Shown here one piece after another: positions 53,112-63,705 of a stretch of DNA of 64,000 bases. How positions within the stretch are numbered: the first letter of the stretch is position 1; every line of letters begins with the position of its first letter. The notes beneath the pieces were generated by a model. The model was not told where the DNA came from, ran no database searches, and worked only from the letters and a program-made list of their open reading frames with translations. This DNA is from Eggerthella timonensis (GTDB lineage: Bacteria > Actinomycetota > Coriobacteriia > Coriobacteriales > Eggerthellaceae). A program made the translations under genes and the position numbers. The DNA is taken from positions 1,262,918 through 1,326,917 of the forward strand of contig NZ_FXXA01000002.1 in assembly GCF_900184265.1 (NCBI RefSeq). The letters are read 5' to 3'.

Positions 53112-53163
53112 GAAGACAAAAAAGAAGCGCCTTCCGTGTGGGAGGCGCTTCTTTTTTGTCTTC
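53112..53163. terminator. Bidirectional terminator between leuB and the PBP gene
   Basis: A 21-bp perfect stem (53112-53132 with 53143-53163). A T6 run on the plus strand and an A6 run on the other side make it work for both convergent genes. Confidence 0.93.
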
Positions 53164-53164
53164 G

Positions 53165-55378
53165 TTACGCAGCCGGTTTCGGCCCCTTCGACACGACGAT
53201 GACCACCTGGCCGTCCTGCACCGATTGGCTGATCACCGTGCCCTCCGGCACGGTGTCCGAATACTCCTGCACGTAGCCGGCCTCGTAGCCGTTCAGCAGC
53301 TCGATTGCCTGGTCGAACGTCTTGCCCACGGTGCTCGGCGCCGAGTTCACGTCCTTGGTTCCGCCGTCGGCATCGTCGTCCTTGTCGTCGGCGTCCTTCT
53401 TGGCGTCTTCCACCTTCTTGCCCAGCTTGTTCTTCTGGGCGATGTTGTACGGGTTGTTGTACGGCGGGTCGGCGACGGTGGGGAAGTTCTCGATGGCCTG
53501 GCCGTCGGTCGTCCGATCCATGAAGTCCTTCCACAGCGCGTTCGCGGTGAGCGACGTGTCGGTGGGGACGGCACCCGACGGGTCGCCGATCCACGCAGCG
53601 CACGACAGGCTGGGCGTGTAGCCCACCAGCCAGTGGTCGGTGAACAGGCTTGCCGTGCCCGTCTTGCCCGCCACGGGCTGCCCGTTGTTCAGCCGGGCGG
53701 ACGTGGCCGTGCCGTTGCTCTGCGTGAACACCGTTTGCAGCACCTTCGTCGTCGCGGCGGAAACCGCTTCGTCCAGCACGCGCTCGCTCGTGTCGCCCGC
53801 CTCGTAGATGACGGTGCCGTCGCGGTCGACGATCTTCGTGATCACCGTGGGGGTGCGCTTGACACCGCCGCTTGCCAGCGTCGCGTAGGAGCTGGCCATC
53901 TCCAGCGGGTTGACGTCGGCCACGCCCTCGGTCGCGGTGTACACGGGATCCATGGGCGAGGTCACGCCCAGGCGGCTCGCCATCTCGGTGGTGGACGCCT
54001 GGCCGATGCTGTTCGACAGGCGCAGGTAGCCGGTGTTCGACGAGATGGCCGTGGCGCTCTGGATGGACTGGATGCCGTAGTTCGCGCCGCCGAAGTTCTC
54101 GAAGTCCTGGGGCGCACCGTCCTGGCCCGCCTTCAGGGGCGACGAGCAATCGACCAGCGTTTGCGGCGAGATGCCCTGCTCGATGGCGGCGGCCAGCGTG
54201 AACGCCTTGAACGTGGAGCCGGCCTGACGGCCCGTGCCGCCGTCGCCCGTGGCGATGTTCACCTGGCTCTCGCCTTCGCCCTGGCCGTAGGGCACGCCGC
54301 GCGTCATGGCCTTCACCTGGCCGGTCGCCACGTCGATGGCCACGATGGAAGCGTCCAGGTTGTCGGCCATGCTCGCGCGCTGGTCGTCCACCGCCGCCTG
54401 CGCCGCATCCTGCATTGCCGGGTCGAGCGACGTGTAGATGGTCAGCCCGCCCTTGAACAGGTCGGCGTATGAGCACCCGTAGGGATTGTTCTCGTCGAAC
54501 AACAGCGTGCGCACGTAGCTCGTGAAGTAGGGGTACGCGTAAATGCCGTCCGCAGGCGCGTCGGGCGCCGGGTTCAGCCCCAGCTCCTCGGCTTGCGCGT
54601 CGTCGTGCTCCTGCTGCGTGATGTCGCCGGCCGTCAGCATGCGGTCGAGCACCACGTTGCGTCGTTCGAGGCAGTCGTCCGGATACGCCTTGGGGTTGAG
54701 GTAGGTAGGCGACTGGGGGATGCCCACGAGCGTGGCGGCCTGCGCCAGCGTCAGGTCGAGCGCCGACACCTGGAAGTAGTTCTGCGCGGCCGCCTCGATG
54801 CCGTAGCAGCCGTCGCCGTAGTTGATGATGTTGAGGTACTTGACCAGGATATCGTCTTTGCTGAAGCGCTTCTCCAGGTCGATGGCCAGCTGGGCCTCGC
54901 GGATCTTGCGCTCGAACGAGATGTCGTTCGCCTCTTCTGAAAGCACGGTGTTGCGCACGAGCTGCTGCGTGATGGTGGACGCGCCCTCAAGGTCGCCCCC
55001 GCGCAGGTTGTTGACGAACGCGCGCGCGATGCCGGGGATGTCCACGCCGGTGTGCTCGTAGAAGCGCACGTCCTCGGTGTCCACCGTGCCCTCCAGCACG
55101 TACGGGCTGATGTCCTCGTACGCAACCGGGTCGCGCTTCTCCAGCTGGAACTCGGCCAGCAACGTGGTCTCGTCGCCGGCGTACATCACGGACTCGCGGG
55201 ACGTGTTGGTGAAGTCGGTGTCCTCGATGCTGGGAAGGTCCTTCGTCCAGCCCTCCATGACGCCGACGACGCCCTGAACCCCGGCATAGCCGACGAAGCA
55301 CAAGGCGGCCACCGTCACGAGGAGGGCCCATTTCACCGCGTGGGTGCGCATTTCGCGCTGTTTTCGCCGAATTTTCAT
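53165..55378 (-). CDS. Class A penicillin-binding protein with C-terminal PASTA domain
   Basis: A 737-aa bifunctional peptidoglycan synthase: short cytoplasmic tail and span (about 15-38), GT51 glycosyltransferase (EDVRFYEHTGVDIPGIARAF, GASTITQQLVRNT), transpeptidase with Ser at about 387 (GSTFKAF), SSN (AISSNTGY) and KTG (AGKTGTASLF, about 571). An acidic linker (KKDADDKDDDADGG) leads to a PASTA domain (VGKTFDQAIELLNGYEAGYV). PASTA domains sense cell-wall fragments or beta-lactams. Confidence 0.95.
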   Translation of the reverse strand: MKIRRKQREMRTHAVKWALLVTVAALCFVGYAGVQGVVGVMEGWTKDLPSIEDTDFTNTSRESVMYAGDETTLLAEFQLEKRDPVAYEDISPYVLEGTVDTEDVRFYEHTGVDIPGIARAFVNNLRGGDLEGASTITQQLVRNTVLSEEANDISFERKIREAQLAIDLEKRFSKDDILVKYLNIINYGDGCYGIEAAAQNYFQVSALDLTLAQAATLVGIPQSPTYLNPKAYPDDCLERRNVVLDRMLTAGDITQQEHDDAQAEELGLNPAPDAPADGIYAYPYFTSYVRTLLFDENNPYGCSYADLFKGGLTIYTSLDPAMQDAAQAAVDDQRASMADNLDASIVAIDVATGQVKAMTRGVPYGQGEGESQVNIATGDGGTGRQAGSTFKAFTLAAAIEQGISPQTLVDCSSPLKAGQDGAPQDFENFGGANYGIQSIQSATAISSNTGYLRLSNSIGQASTTEMASRLGVTSPMDPVYTATEGVADVNPLEMASSYATLASGGVKRTPTVITKIVDRDGTVIYEAGDTSERVLDEAVSAATTKVLQTVFTQSNGTATSARLNNGQPVAGKTGTASLFTDHWLVGYTPSLSCAAWIGDPSGAVPTDTSLTANALWKDFMDRTTDGQAIENFPTVADPPYNNPYNIAQKNKLGKKVEDAKKDADDKDDDADGGTKDVNSAPSTVGKTFDQAIELLNGYEAGYVQEYSDTVPEGTVISQSVQDGQVVIVVSKGPKPAA

Positions 55379-55512
55379 CGTTCGACTATACTACCATAGC
55401 GCTGATACCGAATCGTAACGTTCGACCGGAGAACTCCGGAACTCTCTACACCGGATCGCATCCTGTTCCACAGGGTGCGCGACGCACTACTATATATAGG
55501 TAAGGAATCACC

Positions 55513-57981
55513 ATGCAGCATGCCATCGAACTGCTCGCGCCGGCCGGCAACGCCGCGGCGCTCCGAGCCGCCGTGCGCGGCGGGGCGGACGCCGTGTACC
55601 TGGGCCTCGAATCGTTCAACGCCCGCCGCGGCGCCGACAACTTCACGCTCGAGACGCTGTCCGACGCATGCGCGTACGCGCATCTGCGCGGCGTGCGCGT
55701 GTACGTGACGTTCAACACCGCCGTGCTGCCCTCCGAGGTGGCGCGTGCGCTCGAGACGGTGCGCCAGGCGTACCGTGCCGGCGCCGATGCGTTTATCGTG
55801 CAGGACATCGGCATCGCATCCGAGATCGCGCGCACGCTCCCCAAGACGCGACTGCATATATCCACGCAGATGAACACGCACAACGCCGCCGGTATCGAGG
55901 CGGCGGCGAAGCTGGGCGCGCAGCGCGTGACGCTCGCCCGCGAGCTGTCCATCCCCGAGATCGCGCACCTTGCGAAGGTCGCGGACGGGTTCGACATGGA
56001 GGTGGAGTCGTTCGCCCACGGCGCGCTGTGCGTATGCTACTCGGGGCAGTGCTTCATGTCGTCGCTCATCGGCGGCCGCTCGGCGAACCGCGGGCTGTGC
56101 GCCCAGGCGTGCCGCCTGCCCTACACGCTGCACAACATGGCGCTGCGCAAGAACCTTCCGGCCCCCGGCGAGCACCTGCTGTCTCCCCAGGATCTGTGTA
56201 CCATCGACCTGCTTCCGCAGCTCGTTGACGCGGGCGTGACCTCGTTCAAGATCGAGGGCCGCATGAAGTCTCCCGAGTACGTGTTCGCCGTCACGCAGAC
56301 GTACCGCGCCGTGCTCGACCGCACGCTTGCCGAACGCGCCGCGGCAAGCGGCAAGGCCGTGCGGGCCACCGACGGCGAGCATGCCACGCTGGCCGAGGCG
56401 TTCTCGCGCGGCTTCACCACGGCTTACCTGGAAAACCAGCGCGGCAACGACATCATGAGCTACGGCCGTCCGAACAATCGCGGCGTGTTCGTGGGACGCG
56501 TGCTGTCGGCGAAGAACGGCATCGCCACCGTCGCGGCCGAGCGCCCGCTCGCGGTCGACGACGTGCTGGAATTCTGGACGAACAAAGGACACTTCGCCTA
56601 TACGCTCGACCAGGTGTCGCTCGATGCGCAGGGCAACGTGCGCGTGTCGCCCGACCGGCCGGTGGGGAAGGGCGACCGCGTGTTCCGCGTGCGCAGCGCC
56701 GAGGCGGCGTTCGAAGACGATCTGTTCGAGCCGCGCGTGGCGGTGACGGGTCGCGCCGTGCTGCGCATCGGCCAGCCGCTGCGCGTGGAGTTCTCGCTGG
56801 CGCCGAGCGCCGCCTACAGCGAAGCGGCCGCGACGGTGGTCGGCTCGGCCGAGGGCGATGCGGTGGAGGCTGCGCGCACGAAGCCGGTGGCCGCCGACGA
56901 CGTGCGGGCGCATATCGACCGCCTGGGTCAGACCCCGTTCGAGCTCGTGTCGCTCGACGTGGAGCTCGACGAGGGCGTGGGCATCGGCTTCTCGCAGCTG
57001 CATCGCGTGCGCGCCGCTGCGCTCGACGACCTCTCGGAACGGCTGCTCGCGCCCATGCGCGACCGTGCGCTGCTGCGCGTGCGGGAGCGCACGGCTCCCG
57101 CGCCCGCGCGCCCGCGCGGCGTGCGCATCGCGGCCTGGGCCACGAACCCCGCGTGCGCCCGTGCGGCGAAGCGCGCCGGCGCCGACATCATCTACGTGCC
57201 GGCGCTCAACTACAAGCGCGGCGAGGCCGTGGTGGCCGGCCAGCGCTCCTCGACCGCCGAGCAGGCCGGCTATCCGAAGCAGGCCGTCGTCGCCCTGCCC
57301 ACTGTCGAGCACGATCAGGTTCCGGGCACGCGCGAGGCGGCCCTCGACTTCGATCCCTGGCGCTACGTCAAGCCGGGCAAGCCGGTCGTCGCCGAGAACC
57401 TGGCCGGGCTCGTGCGCGCGGCCGAATTCGGTGCCGAGGTGGAGGTGGGCCCGCACGTGCCCATCACGAACCCGCTGTCGCTGGCCGCCGCCGCCGAGTT
57501 GGGCGCGCGGCGCGTGTGGCTGTCGCCCGAACTCACGTTGGGGCAGATCGCCGACATCGCCGAGGATGCGCCGGTCGAGCTCGGCCTCACCATCATCGGC
57601 GCCCAGGAGCTCATGGTCACGGAACACTGCCTGCTCATGAGCCAGGGCCCCTGCGACGAGAACTGCGACGCGTGCCCGCGGCGCAAGAGCCCGCACTACC
57701 TGCGCGACCGCAAGGAGTACGAGTTCCCGGTCATCACCGATGCCATGGGCCGCAGCCACCTGTTCAACGGCGTGCAGCTCGACGTGGCGCAGACGCTGCC
57801 CGATCTCATCCACGCCGGTGTGACGTCGTTCATGGTGGACACGACGCTCATGAACGTCGAGGAGACGACGAAGGCCGTGCAGCGCGCCGTCCGCGCGCGC
57901 AACGTGGCCCACGCCGACGGCAACGCCATCGCCAAAACCCCCGGCACCACCAGCGGCCACCTGTTCAGGGGAGTCTCCTAA
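55513..57981 (+). CDS. Peptidase U32-family protein (RlhA/TrhP-like)
   Basis: An 822-aa protein: N-terminal TIM-barrel-like domain (LLAPAGNAAALRAAVRGGAD) and U32 signature ESFAHGALCVCYSGQCFMSS with clustered Cys (CVC, C, CAQAC) for an iron-sulfur cluster, then DUF3656-like collagenase and a second repeat-like C-terminal domain. Such proteins hydroxylate tRNA or rRNA in well-studied bacteria rather than degrade protein. Upstream TATATATAGG and GGTAAGGAATC precede the ATG. Confidence 0.9.
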   Translation: MQHAIELLAPAGNAAALRAAVRGGADAVYLGLESFNARRGADNFTLETLSDACAYAHLRGVRVYVTFNTAVLPSEVARALETVRQAYRAGADAFIVQDIGIASEIARTLPKTRLHISTQMNTHNAAGIEAAAKLGAQRVTLARELSIPEIAHLAKVADGFDMEVESFAHGALCVCYSGQCFMSSLIGGRSANRGLCAQACRLPYTLHNMALRKNLPAPGEHLLSPQDLCTIDLLPQLVDAGVTSFKIEGRMKSPEYVFAVTQTYRAVLDRTLAERAAASGKAVRATDGEHATLAEAFSRGFTTAYLENQRGNDIMSYGRPNNRGVFVGRVLSAKNGIATVAAERPLAVDDVLEFWTNKGHFAYTLDQVSLDAQGNVRVSPDRPVGKGDRVFRVRSAEAAFEDDLFEPRVAVTGRAVLRIGQPLRVEFSLAPSAAYSEAAATVVGSAEGDAVEAARTKPVAADDVRAHIDRLGQTPFELVSLDVELDEGVGIGFSQLHRVRAAALDDLSERLLAPMRDRALLRVRERTAPAPARPRGVRIAAWATNPACARAAKRAGADIIYVPALNYKRGEAVVAGQRSSTAEQAGYPKQAVVALPTVEHDQVPGTREAALDFDPWRYVKPGKPVVAENLAGLVRAAEFGAEVEVGPHVPITNPLSLAAAAELGARRVWLSPELTLGQIADIAEDAPVELGLTIIGAQELMVTEHCLLMSQGPCDENCDACPRRKSPHYLRDRKEYEFPVITDAMGRSHLFNGVQLDVAQTLPDLIHAGVTSFMVDTTLMNVEETTKAVQRAVRARNVAHADGNAIAKTPGTTSGHLFRGVS

Positions 57982-58135
57982 CCTCCCATGCGCCCGCGTC
58001 GAGCCTCTGGAACCAACCCACCTCGCGCGGGCGCAACCAATGCCCCCTCTTCGCATCCCTCGCAGCCTCCCGCGCCCCTTCCTTGCCCCCTATGATAGAA
58101 TCATGAGCTACGTGTATATATAGAAAGAGGAGATC

Positions 58136-59347
58136 ATGCTTTCCGCGGAAGAACAACTGCACACCATCGCTTCCGGCGCGGCGCAGATCGTGCCGGAGAG
58201 CGCGCTGCTCGAGAAGCTCAAGCGGGGCAAGCCGCTCAACATCAAGCTGGGCGTCGATCCCACGGCTCCCGACATCCACCTCGGGCACGCCGTGCCGCTG
58301 CGCAAGCTGCGTCAGTTCCAGGACCTCGGTCACGGCGTCACGCTCATCATCGGCGACGGCACCGCGCTCATCGGCGATCCGTCGGGCCGCAACTCCACGC
58401 GCCCGCAGCTCACGTCCGAGCAGATCAAGGCGAACGCTCAGACCTACGTCGACCAGGCGTTTAAAATCCTCGATCCCGAGAAGACCACGCTGCGCTACAA
58501 CTCCGAGTGGCTGCTCGCCCTCGACATGGAGGGCCTGCTGAAGCTGGCCAGCAACTTCACGGTGGCCCGCATCCTCGAGCGCGACGACTTCCACAACCGC
58601 TACACGTCGAACCAGTCCATCAGCCTGCACGAATTCCTCTATCCGCTCATGCAGGCCTACGACTCGGTCGTCATCGAGGCCGACGTCGAGTTGGGCGGCA
58701 CCGATCAGCTGTTCAACCTGCTCGCAGGCCGCGAGCTCATGGAGAAGATGGGCATGGAGCCGCAGGTGTGCCTCACGCTTCCCCTGCTCGAAGGCACCGA
58801 CGGCGTGCAGAAGATGTCCAAGAGCTACGGCAACTACATCGGCCTCACCGACGAGCCCGCCGACATATTCGGCAAGGTCATGTCCATTCCCGACGAGCTG
58901 ATGGTGAAGTACTACCGTCTCGCCTCCGCGCTGCCGGTCGATCAGATCGACGAAATCGAGCGCGGCTTGGCCGCCGACGAGCTGCATCCCAACAAGGTGA
59001 AGCGCGCGTTAGCGCAGAACATCGTGGCGGCGTACTACGACGAGGCGGCGGCGCAGGCGGCCGAGGAGCAGTTCGACCTCGTGTTCAAGCAGCACGCCGT
59101 GCCCGACGACATTCCCGAGTTCGCGGCCGACCTGACGCCCAACGACGACGGCACCGTCTATCTGGCGAAGCTGCTGGCCGATGCCGGCATGGCTGCGAGC
59201 GCCGGCGAGGCGCGCCGTCTCATCGACGGCGGCGGCGTCAAGGTGAACGGCGAGGCGCTTCCGGCGAAGTCCTACAACGTCGATCCCTCGATGCTGGCCG
59301 GGGCCACCTTGCAGGTGGGCAAGCGCAAATTCGTGAAACTGGTCTAA
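58136..59347 (+). CDS. tyrS: Tyrosyl-tRNA synthetase
   Basis: A 403-aa class I synthetase of the TyrZ-like type: [19 protein letters not shown] (HIGH motif), [35 protein letters not shown] (KMSKS motif) and a C-terminal S4 RNA-binding domain ([20 protein letters not shown]). AAAGAGGAG precedes the ATG. The 154-bp upstream region shows a possible -10 (TAGAAT) but no T-box riboswitch. Confidence 0.96.
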   Translation: MLSAEEQLHTIASGAAQIVPESALLEKLKRGKPLNIKLGVDPTAPDIHLGHAVPLRKLRQFQDLGHGVTLIIGDGTALIGDPSGRNSTRPQLTSEQIKANAQTYVDQAFKILDPEKTTLRYNSEWLLALDMEGLLKLASNFTVARILERDDFHNRYTSNQSISLHEFLYPLMQAYDSVVIEADVELGGTDQLFNLLAGRELMEKMGMEPQVCLTLPLLEGTDGVQKMSKSYGNYIGLTDEPADIFGKVMSIPDELMVKYYRLASALPVDQIDEIERGLAADELHPNKVKRALAQNIVAAYYDEAAAQAAEEQFDLVFKQHAVPDDIPEFAADLTPNDDGTVYLAKLLADAGMAASAGEARRLIDGGGVKVNGEALPAKSYNVDPSMLAGATLQVGKRKFVKLV

Positions 59348-59357
59348 TCGGCAACCG

Positions 59358-59388
59358 GGCAGGCGATCTTCGGGTCGCCTGCCTCGTT
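59358..59388 (+). terminator. Terminator after tyrS
   Basis: A 9-bp stem GGCAGGCGA/TCGCCTGCC (59358-59366 with 59375-59383), loop with TTCG, then TCGTTT. Confidence 0.75.
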
Positions 59389-59430
59389 TCGGAAAACTTT
59401 TTCAAAATGCTTGCAAGGATTCCCGCCCCT

Positions 59431-59464
59431 CGTTCGTTTTGTAGATGAAGGACGAAAACGAACG
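59431..59464. promoter_or_regulatory. Palindrome CGTTCGTTTT...AAAACGAACG upstream of the repeat protein
   Basis: Two 10-bp arms separated by 14 bp, ending 21 bp before the gene. A possible ECF-type promoter (TTGCAAGGATT at 59411, CGTTCG at 59431) overlaps it, which would fit control by the sigma factor encoded at 60086. This is inference. Confidence 0.4.
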
Positions 59465-59485
59465 ACATCAGGAGGACTGAACGAA

Positions 59486-60067
59486 ATGAAGAAGAACGTG
59501 ATCGCAATCGTGGCTGCCATAGCGCTGGTTGTCCTGGCCGTGCCCACCATCGCATTCGCCAACGGCATGCAGCAGACGTGGTGTCCCGCCGACGGCTCCG
59601 GCTCGCTGGCGCATCATGCGATGCGCGCGGCAGGCGACAGCGATGCCGCCGCTACGGTCGGCGCGGCGATCGCCACCGTGCGCGGCGAGTACGTCGATCG
59701 CAACAGCGACGGCGTCTGCGACAACTACGGTTCGGGCCAAGGAGGTTGCGCAGGCTACGTCGATGCCGACGGCGATGGCGTGTGCGACAATTGCGCGGCG
59801 AACCAGGGTGCCTGCCCGGGCTACGTCGACGCCGACAACGACGGCATCTGCGATCAGTACGGCGCGGGGGCGCACCATGGCTGCGGCAACGGCTGCGCTT
59901 ACGTCGACGCCGACAACGACGGCGTGTGCGACAACTACGGCTCCGGCAACGGTTCCGGCTACGTCGACGCTGATAACGACGGCGTCTGCGACAACTACGG
60001 TTCCGGCAACGGGTACGGTCGCGGCAGCGGCAACGGCAACGGCCACCACGGCTGCATGCGTCGCTAG
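59486..60067 (+). CDS. Secreted protein with five DxDxDG-type Cys-containing repeats
   Basis: A 193-aa protein with a signal peptide (hydrophobic 5-23, cleavage after AFA at 25). From about residue 68 it has five repeats of the form YVDADNDGVCDNYGSGNG; each has the calcium-binding loop pattern DxDxDGxxD seen in EF-hand, dockerin and thrombospondin type 3 repeats. One Cys sits inside each loop and others lie between. The end is Gly/Asn/His-rich. GGAGGACTG precedes the ATG. Calcium binding is inferred from the motif. Confidence 0.85.
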   Translation: MKKNVIAIVAAIALVVLAVPTIAFANGMQQTWCPADGSGSLAHHAMRAAGDSDAAATVGAAIATVRGEYVDRNSDGVCDNYGSGQGGCAGYVDADGDGVCDNCAANQGACPGYVDADNDGICDQYGAGAHHGCGNGCAYVDADNDGVCDNYGSGNGSGYVDADNDGVCDNYGSGNGYGRGSGNGNGHHGCMRR

Positions 60068-60085
60068 CGGCGACGATCACCGAAC

Positions 60086-60577
60086 GTGCGATCGGCGGGG
60101 GACATCGAAGGGGCGATGGAGCGGCACGGAGACACCGTGTGGCGCGTCTGCGTGCTGTACTTCCGCGCTCATACCGATGCCCAGGATGCTTTTCAGGACG
60201 CATTCCTGAAGTACGCGCTTGCCGATCACGTGGCATTCAACGACGACGAGCACTGCAAAGCGTGGCTCATCCGCGTGACTGCCAATATATGCAAGGACAT
60301 GCTGAAGGCCGCAGGCCGCCGCGTGGCGTCGCTCGAAACGACAACCGATGCGGCCTGCGCAGCATCGAACGACCCGGCCACGCAGCCGGCTTCGTTCTCC
60401 AGCGAGGTGGTGGACGCCATGCGCTCCCTCGATGATCCGCCTCGCACGCCCCTGTACCTTTCCCTGTACGAGGGGTACACCGCTCCCGAGATCGCGCAGA
60501 TGGTGGATGCTCCCGTCAACACGGTGTATTCGTGGCTTGCGCGCGGCAAGAAGCAGTTGCAGGAGGTGCTGTCATGA
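60086..60577 (+). CDS. ECF-type RNA polymerase sigma factor
   Basis: A 163-aa sigma-70-family factor: region 2 (VCVLYFRAHTDAQDAFQDAF, AFNDDEHCKAWLIRVTANIC) and region 4 (TPLYLSLYEGYTAPEIAQMV, NTVYSWLARGKKQLQ). The GTG start at 60086 keeps the full first helix of region 2; ATG 60116 after GAAGGGG is the alternative. It overlaps the anti-sigma gene by 4 bp (ATGA). Confidence 0.92.
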   Translation: MRSAGDIEGAMERHGDTVWRVCVLYFRAHTDAQDAFQDAFLKYALADHVAFNDDEHCKAWLIRVTANICKDMLKAAGRRVASLETTTDAACAASNDPATQPASFSSEVVDAMRSLDDPPRTPLYLSLYEGYTAPEIAQMVDAPVNTVYSWLARGKKQLQEVLS

Positions 60578-61401
60578 CCGATCTCGAAACACGCGTGCGC
60601 CAGGCGTTCGACGACGTGACCGTTCCCGACGACGTGAAGCACCGCGCCCTTACTTATATAGCAGGCATCGCCGAGACGTCCGGTGCCCCGGCAGCGGCGG
60701 CCCCCGTCCCGGCTTCCGCCCGCACGCGCAAGCGCACCCGTGCACGCATCGTTCCCCTGCGCCGCGCCGCGGTGGCGCTCGCCGCCTGCCTTGCGTTGGC
60801 GTTCGTAGGGTTCGGCGGCTTCGCGTACGCGCAACCCACTACGTATGTAGGCATCGACGTGAATCCGTCCATCGAGCTCGGCGTGAACCGATTCGGCATC
60901 GTCGTGCAAGCCGAAGCGCTCAACGGCGACGGGGAAGCGCTGCTCGAAGCCGTATCGCTCGCGGGGCGCGGATACGCCGACGCCCTGAGCGCCCTTACGC
61001 AAAGCGACGCGTTCTCGCCGTACGCGCAAGAGGATTCGTACGTGGAGATAAGCGTCACTTCCGATGACGCTCGTCAGGCGGAAGCTATTCGTCAGCAGAG
61101 TGACGCGTGCTTGAGCGCGCTACCTTGCCGAGGTTCGTGCCACGCCGTCGACGAAGGCACGCGCGAAGCCGCCGCCTCTGCCGGCATGGGCGTCGGCCGC
61201 TACCGCGCCGCCCTTGAGCTCATTGAGCTCGATCCCAGCGTGACGCTTGAGGAATGCGCGGGCCTTTCCATGCACGAACTGCGCGATCGCATCGCGGCGC
61301 TCTCTCCCGAAGAAGGCGATACCGCAGGTTCCGGTAACGGGCAGCATCGCCATGGCGGCGGCGGTGGCGGCGGCGGACAGCACGGCAAAGGAAACCGATA
61401 A
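60574..61401 (+). CDS. RsgI-like anti-sigma factor
   Basis: A 275-aa membrane protein: cytoplasmic N terminus (1-62), one span (about 63-85) and an extracytoplasmic RsgI-middle-like domain starting YVGIDVNPSIELGVNRFG (91-108). In RsgI-type proteins this domain follows the span and the N terminus holds the sigma factor. The C terminus is a Gly/His-rich tail similar in style to the end of the protein at 59486. It probably holds the sigma factor of 60086 inactive until a surface signal arrives. Confidence 0.85.
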   Translation: MTDLETRVRQAFDDVTVPDDVKHRALTYIAGIAETSGAPAAAAPVPASARTRKRTRARIVPLRRAAVALAACLALAFVGFGGFAYAQPTTYVGIDVNPSIELGVNRFGIVVQAEALNGDGEALLEAVSLAGRGYADALSALTQSDAFSPYAQEDSYVEISVTSDDARQAEAIRQQSDACLSALPCRGSCHAVDEGTREAAASAGMGVGRYRAALELIELDPSVTLEECAGLSMHELRDRIAALSPEEGDTAGSGNGQHRHGGGGGGGGQHGKGNR

Positions 61402-61413
61402 ACTGATCGTATG

Positions 61414-61446
61414 TGTGGCACTCGTGGAGAGTGCCACATCGCTTTT
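61414..61446 (+). terminator. Terminator after the anti-sigma gene
   Basis: A 10-bp perfect stem TGTGGCACTC/GAGTGCCACA with a 5-nt loop, then TCGCTTTT. Confidence 0.88.
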
Positions 61447-61650
61447 CAAGCATAATTGCCCTCCACCTGATGTTTTGCATCATCCTTAGGAAAAAGTTCG
61501 ATATTTTGCAAAATTACCCATTGCCTTACGCACACCTTACAGGTAATATACAAAACCCGCGTTTGAGGAAAGCGCGGAACGGATCTTCCCCGGAGCACCA
61601 AGGAGATGAACATTCTCCGAACGAGCTTCAAAGAATTTTGAAAAAAGTTC
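61447..61650. other. AT-rich region upstream of the rRNA promoter
   Basis: No gene. The stretch is much richer in A and T than the rest of the window, and just before the promoter has A/T tracts (AGAATTTTGAAAAAAG) that could serve as an UP element. Confidence 0.6.
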
Positions 61651-61679
61651 TTGACAGGGTAGAAACGATAGAGTAAAGT
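61651..61679 (+). promoter_or_regulatory. rRNA operon promoter
   Basis: TTGACA (61651-61656), 17-bp spacer, TAAAGT (61674-61679). It is the best sigma-70 match in the window and follows an A/T-rich UP-like element. Confidence 0.85.
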
Positions 61680-61891
61680 ATTTCCTCACGCGCTTGAAAC
61701 ACAAAAAGCGCAGCGGGGTCCGAAAGGATACCGCAGAACCTTGAAAACCGGATACTGAGTAGCGAAAGAAGAACAAGCCAAGCAAACGATTCTTGCGAAC
61801 GGAAACCCGGCCCGAGCGCGCATCCCGAAGACGGGGGGCGCACGAGGGCCGAAACCAAGATCGGACTTAGCGGGAAGCGATTCCCGCCTCT
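61680..61891 (+). other. rRNA leader with boxA-like antitermination sequence
   Basis: The leader contains ACCTTGAAAACCGGATA at about 61738, similar to the boxA (CTTTGAAAAC) bound by NusB/S10 in other bacteria. GC-rich complementary segments (GGCCC...GGGCC and GCGGGAA/TTCCCGC near 61869-61888) are likely RNase III processing stems. Confidence 0.6.

Positions 61892-63705
<1,814 letters not shown>

Noticed and set aside
55375-58056. 893-codon minus-strand open frame opposite the U32 gene
   Set aside because: Shadow of a recognised protein; composition-driven absence of stops.
57982-58135. T-box riboswitch before tyrS
   Set aside because: The 154-bp leader has no T-box core sequence or stem I features.
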